A DNA stretch of 64,000 nt from Paenibacillaceae bacterium (GCA_900766135.1 CAAFUF010000034.1:124001-188000); one strand, 5' to 3'; numbered from the stretch's first letter, positions 8,840-18,440 are shown. Numbers and translations: made by a program. The notes: a model not told the origin generated them from the sequence alone.

Positions 8840-10615
8840 ATGCAGGCAGTCATAACTTTCCGACAGTTCAGTTTCCGTTACAAAAACCAAAGCGAACCTA
8901 CGCTAAAGAACATCCATTTGGAAATCACACGCGGGGAGAAAATATGGATCGCCGGCCCGAGCGGGTCCGGCAAGTCGACATTAGCCCATTGTATCAATGG
9001 GCTAATTCCCTTTTCGTACGGCGGCGAAATGTCCGGGCAACTGCTGCTGGACGGCCGGGATGCCTCAGCTATGACGATCTTCGAGCGCAGCCGCCGGGTC
9101 GGGACGATCCTGCAGAACCCGGACGCTCAGTTCGTCGGTCAGACGGTCGGGGAGGATGTGGCTTTCCAACTGGAAAATGAAGCCGCTCCGCAAGACGCGA
9201 TGAAAGCCGCCGTCTCTTCGGCGCTGGATCTCGTCGGGATGCAGGCGTATGAAACGCAGGGGCCGCACGAGCTCTCCGGCGGTCAAAAACAGCATGTGTC
9301 GCTGGCCGGCGTATTGTCGACGCAAGCGGATATTCTGCTGTTCGACGAGCCGCTCGCCAATTTGGATCCTGCCAGCGGCGCCAAAGCGATGCGGCTGATC
9401 GACGAAATCCACCGCAGCCAAGGGAAGACGGTGATTCTCATCGAGCATCGGGTCGAGGACGTCCTGCTGGAGCATATCGATCGCGTCGTCGTGATGAACG
9501 AGGGGGAGATCGCGGCGATCGGCACGCCGGACGAGCTGCTGGCCGCAGGCATCCTTCCCCGTTACGGCTTGCGCCAGCCGCTGTACCTGGAGGCGCTGAG
9601 CCATGCGGGGCTGCCGCTGTCGGCCTTTGCCGGCTTGACCGGCCCGGAGACAGTGCGGCTCCGGGAGCCTGCCGCGGAGCCTGCCACGGAGGCGACCGAC
9701 GGGGAAGAGCTTGCACGCGACGGGCTAAGCGAGCCGCGGCTGCGGGAGCGCCTGGAGGCATGGGCGGCGTCCGTTCCGCCGGCCGTACGGGACAGCCTCG
9801 GCGAGCCGCTGCTTGAGCTGCGAGGCGTGTCCTTCGCCTACGAGCCGGGCAAGAACGCGGTGGAGGACGTTTCGCTGACCGTCCGCTCGGGCGAAACCGT
9901 TGCCCTGCTCGGCAGCAATGGGGCCGGGAAATCAACGTTATCGGGGTTGATTACCGGCTTGCTTAAGCCGAGTACGGGCGAGATTCGCCTGCACGGCGAG
10001 GTAATCGACGGCTGGTCGATCCGCCGGCGGGGCGAAGAGATCGGATACGTGATGCAGCATCCCCATCACATGCTGACCCAGCATATGGTGCGGGACGAGA
10101 TTCGCATCGGCTTGGCGGCGCGCGGCGTGCCCGAACCCGAGCGAGAACGGCGCACGGAGGAAGCGCTGCAGATTTGCGGCCTGTATCCGTACCGCAACTG
10201 GCCGGTCTCCGCGCTGAGCTTCGGGCAGAAGAAGCGATTGAGCATCGCGGCTATTCTCGCGCTGCAACCAAAGCTGATGATATTGGATGAGCCCACGGCG
10301 GGACAGGATTATCGGCATTATACCGAATTTATGGAATTCATCGACCGGCTCGCCGCTAAGGGAATGGCGTTTCTTTTCATTACGCATGACATGCATTTAG
10401 CGCTCGAATATGCGGACCGTGCGGCAGTCATGGCGGAGGGCAGGATGATCGCCGAGGATGAGGTGGCCCGGATTTTAGCCGACGGGGGAATCACCGCCCG
10501 GGCCAACCTGCGGGAGACGAGTCTGGCGCGTTTCGCCGCGGCCCGGGGACTGGCCTCGCCTTCGCGGTTCGTCGAAGCCTTTATCGCCGCGGAAAAGAAG
10601 GTGAAACGGTCATGA
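8840..10615 (+). CDS. ECF transporter ATPase, two fused ABC domains, 591 aa
   Basis: Energises vitamin uptake with the S and T subunits (YkoD-like arrangement). Domain 1: Walker A GPSGSGKS at 39-46, signature LSGGQKQ, Walker B ILLFDEPLANLD. Domain 2: Walker A GSNGAGKS near 358-365, signature LSFGQKK, Walker B LMILDEPTAGQD. The linker (about 265-315) is Ala/Glu/Pro-rich. The RBS overlaps the end of the S gene, and the stop overlaps the next ATG (ATGA), indicating translational coupling. Confidence 0.93.
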   Translation: MQAVITFRQFSFRYKNQSEPTLKNIHLEITRGEKIWIAGPSGSGKSTLAHCINGLIPFSYGGEMSGQLLLDGRDASAMTIFERSRRVGTILQNPDAQFVGQTVGEDVAFQLENEAAPQDAMKAAVSSALDLVGMQAYETQGPHELSGGQKQHVSLAGVLSTQADILLFDEPLANLDPASGAKAMRLIDEIHRSQGKTVILIEHRVEDVLLEHIDRVVVMNEGEIAAIGTPDELLAAGILPRYGLRQPLYLEALSHAGLPLSAFAGLTGPETVRLREPAAEPATEATDGEELARDGLSEPRLRERLEAWAASVPPAVRDSLGEPLLELRGVSFAYEPGKNAVEDVSLTVRSGETVALLGSNGAGKSTLSGLITGLLKPSTGEIRLHGEVIDGWSIRRRGEEIGYVMQHPHHMLTQHMVRDEIRIGLAARGVPEPERERRTEEALQICGLYPYRNWPVSALSFGQKKRLSIAAILALQPKLMILDEPTAGQDYRHYTEFMEFIDRLAAKGMAFLFITHDMHLALEYADRAAVMAEGRMIAEDEVARILADGGITARANLRETSLARFAAARGLASPSRFVEAFIAAEKKVKRS

Positions 10616-11442
10616 GCCAAACGAGTGGATTATACGCTGCCGGAGACTCTTATTTTCATCGGATGGACGGGGCGGTCAAGCTGATCCTGCTGTTGACCTG
10701 GACGGTCGTCACCTTCCTGTTTATGGATTTGCGCGTCTTCGCCGTCATGCTGGCCGGCGGGTTTACGATGCTGCTGGTGGCCCGGGTGCCCTTCCGGAAA
10801 ATGGCGCTGCTGTTCTGGGCGTTGATAGTCTTTACCCTCATCAACAGCGTGTTTATTCTGCTGATCACGCCCCGCTTTGGGTCGACGCTGACCGGCAGCG
10901 ATACGCCGCTGATTCCGCTCGGCTACGATGTGGTGAATGCGGAAACGTTGTTTTACGTGCTAACGCTGTCGTTTAAATATTTGACTCTGCTGCCGATTAC
11001 GCTGCTGTTCATCTTTACGACGCACCCCAGCCGCTTCGCAGCGAGCTTGAACAAGCTGGGTATCCCTTACAAGCTCGCTTATGCCGTCAGCATCGCCTTT
11101 CGCTACATTCCGGATCTGACGAAGGAATTCCGCACGATCCTGAACGCGCTGCAGATGCGCGGCTTGGGGATCTCCCGCGGAGACGGCACGCTGCTTCAGC
11201 GGGCGCGGAACCTGACGCAGGCGGTCGTGCCGCTGCTGCAATCCTCGCTGCTGCATATCGAATCGGTCTCCGATGCCATGGACCTGCGCGGGTTCGGGAC
11301 GAAACCGAAACGGACCTGGTACATGGGCACCGTCATGACGGGAGGCGACAAGTTGATCGCGCTAATGTGTTTCGTTCTGCTGGCAACCGGCATCGGTTTG
11401 AAGCGCAGCTTGTTTCCGGGTTTTTGGTATCCGTTTGGATAG
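10612..11442 (+). CDS. ECF transporter T component (energy-coupling transmembrane subunit), 276 aa
   Basis: Membrane scaffold linking S component and ATPases. About five helices are followed by two cytoplasmic coupling motifs of the xRG type (LQMRGLG and MDLRGFG). It starts by a 4-bp overlap with the ATPase gene. Together the three genes make a complete dedicated ECF importer. Confidence 0.9.
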   Translation: MSQTSGLYAAGDSYFHRMDGAVKLILLLTWTVVTFLFMDLRVFAVMLAGGFTMLLVARVPFRKMALLFWALIVFTLINSVFILLITPRFGSTLTGSDTPLIPLGYDVVNAETLFYVLTLSFKYLTLLPITLLFIFTTHPSRFAASLNKLGIPYKLAYAVSIAFRYIPDLTKEFRTILNALQMRGLGISRGDGTLLQRARNLTQAVVPLLQSSLLHIESVSDAMDLRGFGTKPKRTWYMGTVMTGGDKLIALMCFVLLATGIGLKRSLFPGFWYPFG

Positions 11443-11494
11443 ACGGCAATTCGTTCATCACGATCCGTGACGGATCGACAAGGAGAGGATACAT

Positions 11495-11977
11495 ATGGTG
11501 CAATTGGTTGCAATGACAAAAGCGGAATATCAGGCTTTTCGCAGCCGTTCGGTTCGCGAATACGCAGAGGAGAAAATCTCCGCCGGTGCCTGGAAGCCGG
11601 AGGACGCGCCGGCGCTTTCCGAAGCGGCGTTCCGACGGTTTCTCCCGGATGATCTGGAGACAGCGGGGGCCTATCTGTTCAGCGTGAAGGATACTGAACA
11701 GCAAACCCCTGTCGGACATCTCTGGTTTAATGTAATGCAGCAGGAAAAAGGCCCGGTCGCGTTTATCCTTGATATCCTGATCTATGACGAGTTCCAGGGC
11801 AAGGGCTACGGCCAAGCGACGATGACCGCGCTGGAGGAGAAAGTGCGCGAATTGGGGCTGAATACGATCGGCCTTCATGTATTCGGACATAACCAGCGGG
11901 CGTACCGGCTATATCAAAAGATGGGTTACACGGTCACGGACATTCAGATGAGCAAAACCTTGGAGGATCGGGGGTAG
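11495..11977 (+). CDS. GNAT-family N-acetyltransferase, 160 aa
   Basis: The acetyl-CoA fold is visible from about residue 70: VAFILDILIYDEFQGKGYG with the Q/R-x-x-G-x-G/A loop (QGKGYG), then the C-terminal NQRAYRLYQKMGY helix. Start has AAGGAGAGG upstream. It follows the ECF operon by 53 bp but has no functional link that I can see; substrate unknown. Confidence 0.85.
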   Translation: MVQLVAMTKAEYQAFRSRSVREYAEEKISAGAWKPEDAPALSEAAFRRFLPDDLETAGAYLFSVKDTEQQTPVGHLWFNVMQQEKGPVAFILDILIYDEFQGKGYGQATMTALEEKVRELGLNTIGLHVFGHNQRAYRLYQKMGYTVTDIQMSKTLEDRG

Positions 11978-12011
11978 ATCACAGACCCGGTCGCGGCGGA
12001 AATCGTTATCC

Positions 12012-12040
12012 TTGAAATATTCCCGGCGTATCGTTACTAT
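12012..12040 (+). promoter_or_regulatory. SigA promoter of ychF
   Basis: TTGAAA, 17-bp spacer, TACTAT (12035-12040). Confidence 0.6.
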
Positions 12041-12087
12041 GGTTGAAGGAAGCTGAGCAATTACATGAATGAGGAGTTGTCAATAAT

Positions 12088-13188
12088 ATGGCTTTGAAAG
12101 CAGGCATTGTGGGTTTGCCGAACGTGGGAAAATCCACATTGTTTAACGCGATAACCCAGGCGGGGGCCGAATCCGCCAACTATCCGTTTTGCACGATCGA
12201 CCCGAACGTCGGCGTGGTCGAGGTACCGGACGAGCGGCTCGACAAGCTGACCGAGCTGGTGGTTCCAAACCGCACGGTTCCGACGGCGTTCGAATTTGTC
12301 GATATCGCCGGGTTGGTGCGCGGCGCAAGCAAAGGCGAGGGACTGGGCAACAAGTTCCTGGCGCATATCCGGGAAGTGGATGCCATCGTCCATGTGGTCC
12401 GCTGCTTTGAGGACGAGAACATAACGCACGTGGACGGGAAAATCAACCCGATCAGCGACATTCAAACGATTAACCTGGAGCTGATTTTGGCCGACGTTGA
12501 AAGCGTAGAGAAACGAATCGAACGCTCCAAGAAAAATATGAAGGGCGGCAACAAGCAATACGCCCAGGAAGTCGAGGTCCTGGAACGGATCAAGGAGGCG
12601 CTCTATAACGATCAGCCGGCGCGCAGCGTCGAGCTGACCGATGAGGAGAAGCTGATCGTGCGCGATTTACACCTGTTGACCTTAAAGCCGGTACTGTATG
12701 CCGCCAACGTCAGCGAGGACGGCGTGACCGAAGCCGACAGCAATCCTTTTGTGCAGCAGGTCAAAGAATTCGCCGCAGCCGAAGGGGCCGAAGTGGTACC
12801 GATCAGCGCCAAGGTGGAGGCGGAGATCGCGGAGCTGGAGGGCGAAGACAAGGCGATGTTCCTGGAGGAGCTCGGGCTGAGCGCTTCCGGATTGGATCGT
12901 CTGATTCAGGCCGCTTACCGCCTGCTCGGCTTGTATACGTACTTCACGGCCGGCGTGCAGGAAGTTCGCGCCTGGACGATCCGCAAAGGCACGAAAGCGC
13001 CGCAAGCGGCGGGCGTCATCCACTCCGACTTCGAGCGCGGATTTATCCGTGCAGAGGTGGTCTCTTACGATGATCTCGTCGCGGCCGGTTCGATGAACGT
13101 GGCGCGTGAACGCGGCCAGCTGCGGCTGGAAGGCAAAGACTACGTCGTCCAAGACGGCGATGTCATGCATTTCCGTTTTAACGTCTAA
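12088..13188 (+). CDS. ychF: Ribosome-associated P-loop ATPase/GTPase YchF (Obg family), 366 aa
   Basis: Conserved nucleotide-binding protein that associates with ribosomes. It starts directly with the G domain: G1 GLPNVGKST at residues 8-16, the DIAGLVRGAS G3 region near 70 and the family-typical NxxE segment in place of NKxD (NVSEDG near 205). The C-terminal TGS-like domain ends in YVVQDGDVMHFRFNV, the usual family ending. RBS GAGGAG; length typical. Confidence 0.95.
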   Translation: MALKAGIVGLPNVGKSTLFNAITQAGAESANYPFCTIDPNVGVVEVPDERLDKLTELVVPNRTVPTAFEFVDIAGLVRGASKGEGLGNKFLAHIREVDAIVHVVRCFEDENITHVDGKINPISDIQTINLELILADVESVEKRIERSKKNMKGGNKQYAQEVEVLERIKEALYNDQPARSVELTDEEKLIVRDLHLLTLKPVLYAANVSEDGVTEADSNPFVQQVKEFAAAEGAEVVPISAKVEAEIAELEGEDKAMFLEELGLSASGLDRLIQAAYRLLGLYTYFTAGVQEVRAWTIRKGTKAPQAAGVIHSDFERGFIRAEVVSYDDLVAAGSMNVARERGQLRLEGKDYVVQDGDVMHFRFNV

Positions 13189-13218
13189 TTCGACTAGAGT
13201 AACCGCGGAAGAGGATCG

Positions 13219-13266
13219 CTGCCCCAGGGATCGCAGACCGAATGCGAACCTTGGGGCAGTTTGATT
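13219..13266 (+). terminator. Terminator after ychF
   Basis: CTGCCCCAGG pairs with CCTTGGGGCAG (one bulge) and is followed by a short T-rich tail. Confidence 0.6.
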
Positions 13267-13364
13267 TATAGGTTGTATTTTTTAACCAATGGTTCAGGTG
13301 TATAAGCAGGGAAAGTCCTGCATAACTTGATCATAGAAAGATTTATACATAGGAAAAATTTGCA

Positions 13365-13393
13365 TTGTTTTCATAGAATCGAGTTTGTATACT
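13365..13393 (+). promoter_or_regulatory. SigA promoter of TM2-domain gene pair
   Basis: TTGTTT, 17-bp spacer, TATACT (13388-13393). Confidence 0.65.
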
Positions 13394-13438
13394 TAATTCA
13401 AGTTTGATTCATTCTTACATCTAGGGGGAGTATTTTTA

Positions 13439-13789
13439 ATGAGTATGGACTACGCCTTGCACCGCAAGTCCCAATTGGATACCCGGGAACTGCTGTTGCT
13501 GGAATCCGAGGTGAAGAGCCAAGGGAAAAACATGGTTGTCGCTTACATTCTATGGTATTTCCTTGGTATCGTCGGGGGTCATCGTTTTTACATGGGGAAA
13601 ATCGGAACCGCCGTTACCCAGTTGATCTTGTCGCTGACGGTAGTTGGGCTGATCGCAACCGGGATCTGGTGGATCGTGGACGCTTTCCTGGTACACACTT
13701 GGGTGAAACGGCATAACGCCGAGGTGGAGAACCGGATTATCGACCGGATCTTCTATGACCGCGGCAGATCTCCGGAGTATCCTATCTAA
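13439..13789 (+). CDS. TM2 domain-containing membrane protein, 116 aa
   Basis: Two membrane helices (about 32-50 and 58-80) are joined by GGHRFYMGKIGTAV, the TM2-domain hallmark. An N-terminal charged helix (about 1-30) precedes them. RBS AGGGGGAG. Molecular role of bacterial TM2 proteins is not known. It is followed 2 bp later by a related gene. Confidence 0.85.
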   Translation: MSMDYALHRKSQLDTRELLLLESEVKSQGKNMVVAYILWYFLGIVGGHRFYMGKIGTAVTQLILSLTVVGLIATGIWWIVDAFLVHTWVKRHNAEVENRIIDRIFYDRGRSPEYPI

Positions 13790-13791
13790 TT

Positions 13792-14226
13792 ATGCTGACC
13801 AAAAGCGATCTGACCACGAGCGAATTGATGCTCCTGAACTCGGAAATGAATAAGCGCGAAAAGTCGCTGGGCCTGGCGTACATGATGCTGTTGGCCGGTC
13901 ATTTAGGCGTGCATCGTTTCTACTTGAAGCGGATTGCCAGCGGAGTCATCCAACTGTGTTTATTCGTCCTGGTGATCGGGTTCTACTTTGGGTTTGCCAT
14001 TGCGGCGGGGATTGAAAGCGTGGATTCACCCGATACGGCCTATTCGCTGCTGCTGCTTATTCCCGTCATCCTGTTCGGTTTGGCGCTGACCGTGTGGGTC
14101 ATCGTCGATGCTTGTCTGCTGCCGGGCATGGTCCGGGACTGGAACGGCAAGCTGGAGCAGTCGCTGATCGAACAAATCGCTGCCTTCCGGCCGCCTGCGG
14201 GCACCGGGACCCAAGATCACGAATGA
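13792..14226 (+). CDS. TM2 domain-like membrane protein, 144 aa
   Basis: Divergent paralogue of the preceding gene: the same N-terminal pattern (TTSELMLLNSEMNKREKSLG beside TRELLLLESEVKSQGKNMV) and hinge (GHLGVHRFYLKRIASG), with a longer loop and an extra helix near 75-100. It begins 2 bp after the previous stop, so the two are co-translated; they may form a heteromer. Confidence 0.8.
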   Translation: MLTKSDLTTSELMLLNSEMNKREKSLGLAYMMLLAGHLGVHRFYLKRIASGVIQLCLFVLVIGFYFGFAIAAGIESVDSPDTAYSLLLLIPVILFGLALTVWVIVDACLLPGMVRDWNGKLEQSLIEQIAAFRPPAGTGTQDHE

Positions 14227-14257
14227 CGCCTAACGAACTGGCGCATTTTTTCATCGC

Positions 14258-14304
14258 AAAGCCGTGAATTTCAACGATGTTGTTGAAATTCACGGCTTTT
14301 GTTT
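14258..14304. terminator. Bidirectional terminator between TM2 genes and MFS gene
   Basis: AAAGCCGTGAATTTCAAC pairs perfectly with GTTGAAATTCACGGCTTT across a 6-nt loop, with T runs on both strands. The stop codon of the convergent MFS gene lies inside the hairpin. Confidence 0.9.
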
Positions 14305-15578
14305 AATTTCGGTCCGTATAGCGGCCGTTCCTTTTCTGCCGTTAGATAGAGGTGAAGCGCAAATGCGCAACAGGCAAGGAGCAGCAGCCCTACGAGCACG
14401 AAGGACGTCTGCAGACTGACGAAAGCGGTGAAGAAGCCAAACAAGAGCGGGTCCATAAACTGAGCGGCTCGGTTGGACATTAGGCGCAACCCTACCCCAA
14501 GTCCCCGCTCTTCCGGCGCTGTGGAGCCGGCGATCATGGACAGCGTCATCGGTTGGTTGATGCCGAGCGCCAGGCCGGTCACGAAAACCAGCGCCGCAAT
14601 CGCAAAAAAGTTTGTCAGCAAAGGAGCGACGAAGAGCAGCAGGAGCGAGACGGCGAAGGTCAGGAACAACGTCCGCCCGAAGCCAAGCTTCGCCATAAGG
14701 CGCGGATAGATCGGGCGGACGAACAGCGCCGACACCGCGCCGATGGAAACGAGCAGCCCGACGCGGGTGTTGGAGATGCCAAGCGATTCCAGATGCAAGG
14801 GCAGATAGGCCGTTCGAATGTCCACGATAAACAAGGAGATGAAAGTTGCCAACAGAATGACCGCGAATTTGCGGTTTTGCAGCAGCCTGAGACATTGCTC
14901 GAACCATCGTTCTTCGTTGCTGGCGGAGGATTGAACGGTGTACGAAGATTCGGTCCCGGATTGTGCCGCCTCGTCAGGATCCTCCGATGGTTTCGGAATT
15001 GCGCGAGGATCTTCGCGGCATCGCCACGAGGTGAAGATCAGCACCAGGCTGGTTAACAGGTATCCGGCAAACACCATCCGGTAACCCAAACGATCGGCCA
15101 GGTATCCCGAGACGATGGGAGCGGTTGTTTGACCAATCGCCATATACAAAGAGAAGGTAGCGAACCGGGACTCGTTCCCTTGGGCCGGCCCTTCGGTAAC
15201 CAGTACCTGGACCGCCAGCCAAACGGCCATTTGGCCAAGGCCGGCGAGCAGTTGGGCTAATGCCAGCGTCCAGGGACCGGCAGAGACCCCATACAACACA
15301 CCGCTGAATAACATCATGACGGAACCGGCGCGCAGAACGGTAATCCGGCCGAACCGATCGGCGATGAAACCGCCGGGGATCGCGCCCAGCATGGGCAGCA
15401 GGGCGTAGACTGCCAGCACCATGCCGATCGCAGCGCTTTGCAACCCAAGCGAGGCGGCATACAGGGCGATGATCGGCCGGGTTAAGGAAAAGGCGAACCA
15501 ATACAACCCGCAAGACAGGGAGATCCAGATGAAGTTGCGGCGCATGGCGGGCGAGATGGATAATGACGATTCCGGCAT
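14271..15578 (-). CDS. MFS transporter, 435 aa
   Basis: Twelve-helix major facilitator, probably a drug or metabolite exporter. Motif A-like GGFIADRFGRITVLR follows helix 2 and a degenerate counterpart (RPIYPRLMAKLGFGRT) the seventh. A long charged central loop (about 195-230) separates the halves. I chose ATG 15578 because AGGGGGA lies 7 bases upstream; the frame extends to 15614. The last codons run through the shared terminator hairpin. Substrate unknown. Confidence 0.88.
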   Translation of the reverse strand: MPESSLSISPAMRRNFIWISLSCGLYWFAFSLTRPIIALYAASLGLQSAAIGMVLAVYALLPMLGAIPGGFIADRFGRITVLRAGSVMMLFSGVLYGVSAGPWTLALAQLLAGLGQMAVWLAVQVLVTEGPAQGNESRFATFSLYMAIGQTTAPIVSGYLADRLGYRMVFAGYLLTSLVLIFTSWRCREDPRAIPKPSEDPDEAAQSGTESSYTVQSSASNEERWFEQCLRLLQNRKFAVILLATFISLFIVDIRTAYLPLHLESLGISNTRVGLLVSIGAVSALFVRPIYPRLMAKLGFGRTLFLTFAVSLLLLFVAPLLTNFFAIAALVFVTGLALGINQPMTLSMIAGSTAPEERGLGVGLRLMSNRAAQFMDPLLFGFFTAFVSLQTSFVLVGLLLLACCAFALHLYLTAEKERPLYGPKLNKSREFQQHR

Positions 15579-15613
15579 AGCAGTTCCCCCTTGACGAATT
15601 AGCTGCCCGGACA

Positions 15614-15657
15614 AAAGGGAACGACAGTCCCAGGGGATCGGGACTGCCTTTTCCCTT
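15614..15657 (-). terminator. Terminator of ABC/isochorismatase operon
   Basis: On the minus strand CAGTCCC/GGGACTG forms a hairpin about 40 bp after the stop at 15689, followed by a T-rich tract. Confidence 0.55.
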
Positions 15658-15688
15658 CGATTCCTTGACTGCTGGTAAGGTTATGACA

Positions 15689-16429
15689 TCAGGAGTTTAC
15701 AGCAGGGAATGCGATTTTGCCGTCATGCAAGCCCTTATCGGTTTGGTTCAGGTAGCTTACGGCTTCTTCCGTACTGATGACGTCCGCGTATTTGGCATTC
15801 ATGTCGAAAAGGTTGATGGCGTGGGACGCTTCGCCGCGGTCGAACGTGCATTCTTCGACGACCCCGACGTAGAAATTATAGGAGAAGGCGTCGATGACGC
15901 CGGCACGAACGCAACCGCCGGTCGTTGTGCCGCAAATCAGCAGGGTGTCGATCCCCAGATCGGTCAGAAAGCCAAGCAGTGGAGTGCCGTGGAAAGGCGA
16001 AGGCTTCAGCTTCTCGATAACGATATCGCTGGCCTGCGGACCAATCTCCCGGATGATCTCGTTGCTGCCGTAGCCGGCCACCCCTTCGATTTCCCCGGAA
16101 CGCGTATTTTTTCTGCGCCAGCCGCCGGCGTCAAATCCGTCCGGACGCCGATCGACACCCGTCGTGTAGAAGATCGGAACCCGCTGCTCCCTGGCGGCAT
16201 CCAGCAGTTGCTGGATATAGGGGATGGCATCCCAGGCGGATTCGCCGCAGCTGTTGCGCCATTGCTTGACGGAGTCGAGGATCGGCTCCTTCTTGTGGCC
16301 GCAGAAGCCGTAGCTCACGTCGATGACCAGAATCGCCGGGCGTTTGCCGAATCCGGCTTTGGCGTCGTATCCGGCGCTGCCGAATACCTGTTTGTCGCGG
16401 TCGGTTAAAAAGCGGTCCCATATTCTCAT
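15689..16429 (-). CDS. Isochorismatase-fold cysteine amidohydrolase, 246 aa
   Basis: The catalytic triad of the family is present: D37 (LVIDVSYGF), a Lys at 140 or 142 (EKLKPSPF) and C173 (CGTTTGGCVRAG), preceded by the usual cis-peptide region. Overall pattern resembles N-carbamoylsarcosine or maleamate amidohydrolases, which release ammonia from small amides. It is the last gene of an uptake operon (ATPase, permease, binding lipoprotein), so the imported compound may be its substrate; that link is inference. Confidence 0.85.
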   Translation of the reverse strand: MRIWDRFLTDRDKQVFGSAGYDAKAGFGKRPAILVIDVSYGFCGHKKEPILDSVKQWRNSCGESAWDAIPYIQQLLDAAREQRVPIFYTTGVDRRPDGFDAGGWRRKNTRSGEIEGVAGYGSNEIIREIGPQASDIVIEKLKPSPFHGTPLLGFLTDLGIDTLLICGTTTGGCVRAGVIDAFSYNFYVGVVEECTFDRGEASHAINLFDMNAKYADVISTEEAVSYLNQTDKGLHDGKIAFPAVNS

Positions 16430-16457
16430 CTTGATACACCCTCCTTAAAATCCTGGA

Positions 16458-17516
16458 TTATTTCACAAACTGCGTATCAACGATATCATCGTAGCCGATG
16501 GATTCGTCCTTAAGTAGTCCGGCGGAACGAACGACAGCCAATCCGGTGGTTACGGCTTCTTCGCTGATTTGTCCCGAGAACTCCCACATGGAATCCTCGT
16601 AAGAACGGTCGATGGTCGCTTGAAGCAGTTCCTCGGCCATGGCCGGGAACTCCAGCTTGGCGATCTCCATGCTCTCCTCTTTGTTGTCGCGGATAAACTC
16701 GAGGCCCTGATGGATGCCTTCTACGAACTTGCGAACAGTGTCAGGGTCCCCGGTAATGTTATCGAGCTTGATATTAATCGTCGAATAGGCGTAGGCGCCA
16801 AGCTCTTGGGGGACATTGTAGAACGGTTCTCCCCAAACGCCTTCTTCGATGCCTTGCGTCAGCATCGGTTCGGTGACGACGGCGACATCGCCTTGCTTTT
16901 GCTGCAAGACTGCGGGGATGGCTCCGGTATCGACCTCTTTCAGCTTCAGGTCCTTGTCGAGCTCTAATCCCCACTCGCCAGCCAAATAACGAATGATCGA
17001 ATTCGGCGTTCCGCCGTACTGGGACACTGCGACTGTCTTGCCCTTCATGAAGGCGGCGACATCCGTGCCGGGGCTAAGGTCGGACCGGGCGACCAGATAA
17101 ACGTTGCCCCGGTTCACAATGTTGACGATGGCGCGCAGCTCCGCTCCTTTTGCCTTCGCGAAGGCGTTATGTTCGGGGCCGCCGATAAAACCGAAGGCCT
17201 GATCGGTCAGCACGGCATTGGTGTGGGCACTTCCGCCCGAAAGGGTCACGGTCTTGACGTTCAGCCCGTCGAAGAACCCTTTGCGGATGGCGATATACAG
17301 CGGCAGGTAGCCGGTGCTGTGGACCGGTTCGGCGATCGCGAGCTCTTTGACCGTCCCCGTATTCGAGCTCTTTGAAGCATTCGCTTCGCCGGAGGCGGCA
17401 GGCGTTCCGACTCCGGATTCCGGGGCAGCATCGCTGCTGCAACCGGCGATTAGCGCGGCGATAAGCAAAACGGCAACGAACAAAATGCGGCGTGAGGCCC
17501 TCGTAGTCTTGATCAT
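16458..17516 (-). CDS. ABC transporter substrate-binding lipoprotein (NMT1/SsuA type), 352 aa
   Basis: Signal peptide (residues 7-25) with lipobox LIAGC, so a membrane-anchored binding protein. The mature part matches the NMT1/THI5-SsuA-TauA fold (GYLPLYIAIRKGFFDGLNVKTV, GKTVAVSQYGGTPNSIIRY). Such proteins bind sulfonates, pyrimidine precursors or aromatic acids; the ligand cannot be read from sequence. It lies between the permease and the amidohydrolase genes. Confidence 0.88.
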   Translation of the reverse strand: MIKTTRASRRILFVAVLLIAALIAGCSSDAAPESGVGTPAASGEANASKSSNTGTVKELAIAEPVHSTGYLPLYIAIRKGFFDGLNVKTVTLSGGSAHTNAVLTDQAFGFIGGPEHNAFAKAKGAELRAIVNIVNRGNVYLVARSDLSPGTDVAAFMKGKTVAVSQYGGTPNSIIRYLAGEWGLELDKDLKLKEVDTGAIPAVLQQKQGDVAVVTEPMLTQGIEEGVWGEPFYNVPQELGAYAYSTINIKLDNITGDPDTVRKFVEGIHQGLEFIRDNKEESMEIAKLEFPAMAEELLQATIDRSYEDSMWEFSGQISEEAVTTGLAVVRSAGLLKDESIGYDDIVDTQFVK

Positions 17517-17567
17517 TTTGGATCCCCCTCCGATATTCCTGGTTCTCTTTGTTTTTTTTACAGTTCC

Positions 17568-18440
17568 TTATTTATGGGTGAAGCCCTTGAGCAAAAACTT
17601 CTCCAATTTACCGACCAAGAGGTACAGCAGCATGGATAAGATAGACAAATTAAAGATATTGGCCCAAATCAGACTGATTTCATAAGTTTGCCCGGCGTAG
17701 AAGATCATGCGTCCCAGTCCTTGTTCGGAGCCGATATACTCGCCGACGATCGCCCCTGTAAGTGCCAGGCCGATATTAATTCGCAACGCGGAGATCATGG
17801 CCGGAATCGCCGTGGGGACGATGACTTTACCAAAAACCTGCAGCCTGGAGGCGCCAAGCGAATATACCATCCGGACGAGATCGCGGTCGACGCTGCGCAC
17901 GCCGTTGTACGTGGTTAACGTAGTGATGACGACGGTGATGGCGAAACCCATGGCGATCTTCGAGCCGATGCCGATGCCGAATACCAGAACGATGATGGGG
18001 GCAAGAGCCAGCTTGGGCATCGCTTCAAACATGATAATGAACGGCTCGAAAATGCGAGCATAATATTTAGACCACCAGAAGGAAAGACCTAACAGCGTGC
18101 CGCCGACAGTTCCTAGCAAAAAGCCCAGAATGGTGGAGCGGAACGTATACATCGTATCCTTCCAGACGGAGCCGGTCTGTACGCCGATCCACCAGGTCTG
18201 GGCGATATCCGTCGGTTGGCTCCAGAAGAAAGCATTGATCAGCCCGGTGCGGGCACCGGCTTCCCATATCAGCAAAACTACGAGAAACACGGCGAGACGT
18301 CCGGTATTTACCAGCCACGTCTTCGGCGTGGCCATCTCGTACTTCAGGGCGTTGGCCCGGGTCCGTGGCGCACTGGCAGATCGGACACCGGCCAGAGGAC
18401 CTCTTTTCACTGCATCCGCTTCGCTTGACATATGCATCAC
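17568..18440 (-). CDS. ABC transporter permease (SsuC/TauC type), 290 aa
   Basis: Six predicted helices and the EAA-like coupling loop of this subgroup (EAMPKLALAPIIVLVFGIG). A ~40-residue polar N-terminus precedes helix 1. It lies 21 bp after the ATPase gene in the same operon. Confidence 0.9.
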   Translation of the reverse strand: MMHMSSEADAVKRGPLAGVRSASAPRTRANALKYEMATPKTWLVNTGRLAVFLVVLLIWEAGARTGLINAFFWSQPTDIAQTWWIGVQTGSVWKDTMYTFRSTILGFLLGTVGGTLLGLSFWWSKYYARIFEPFIIMFEAMPKLALAPIIVLVFGIGIGSKIAMGFAITVVITTLTTYNGVRSVDRDLVRMVYSLGASRLQVFGKVIVPTAIPAMISALRINIGLALTGAIVGEYIGSEQGLGRMIFYAGQTYEISLIWANIFNLSILSMLLYLLVGKLEKFLLKGFTHK

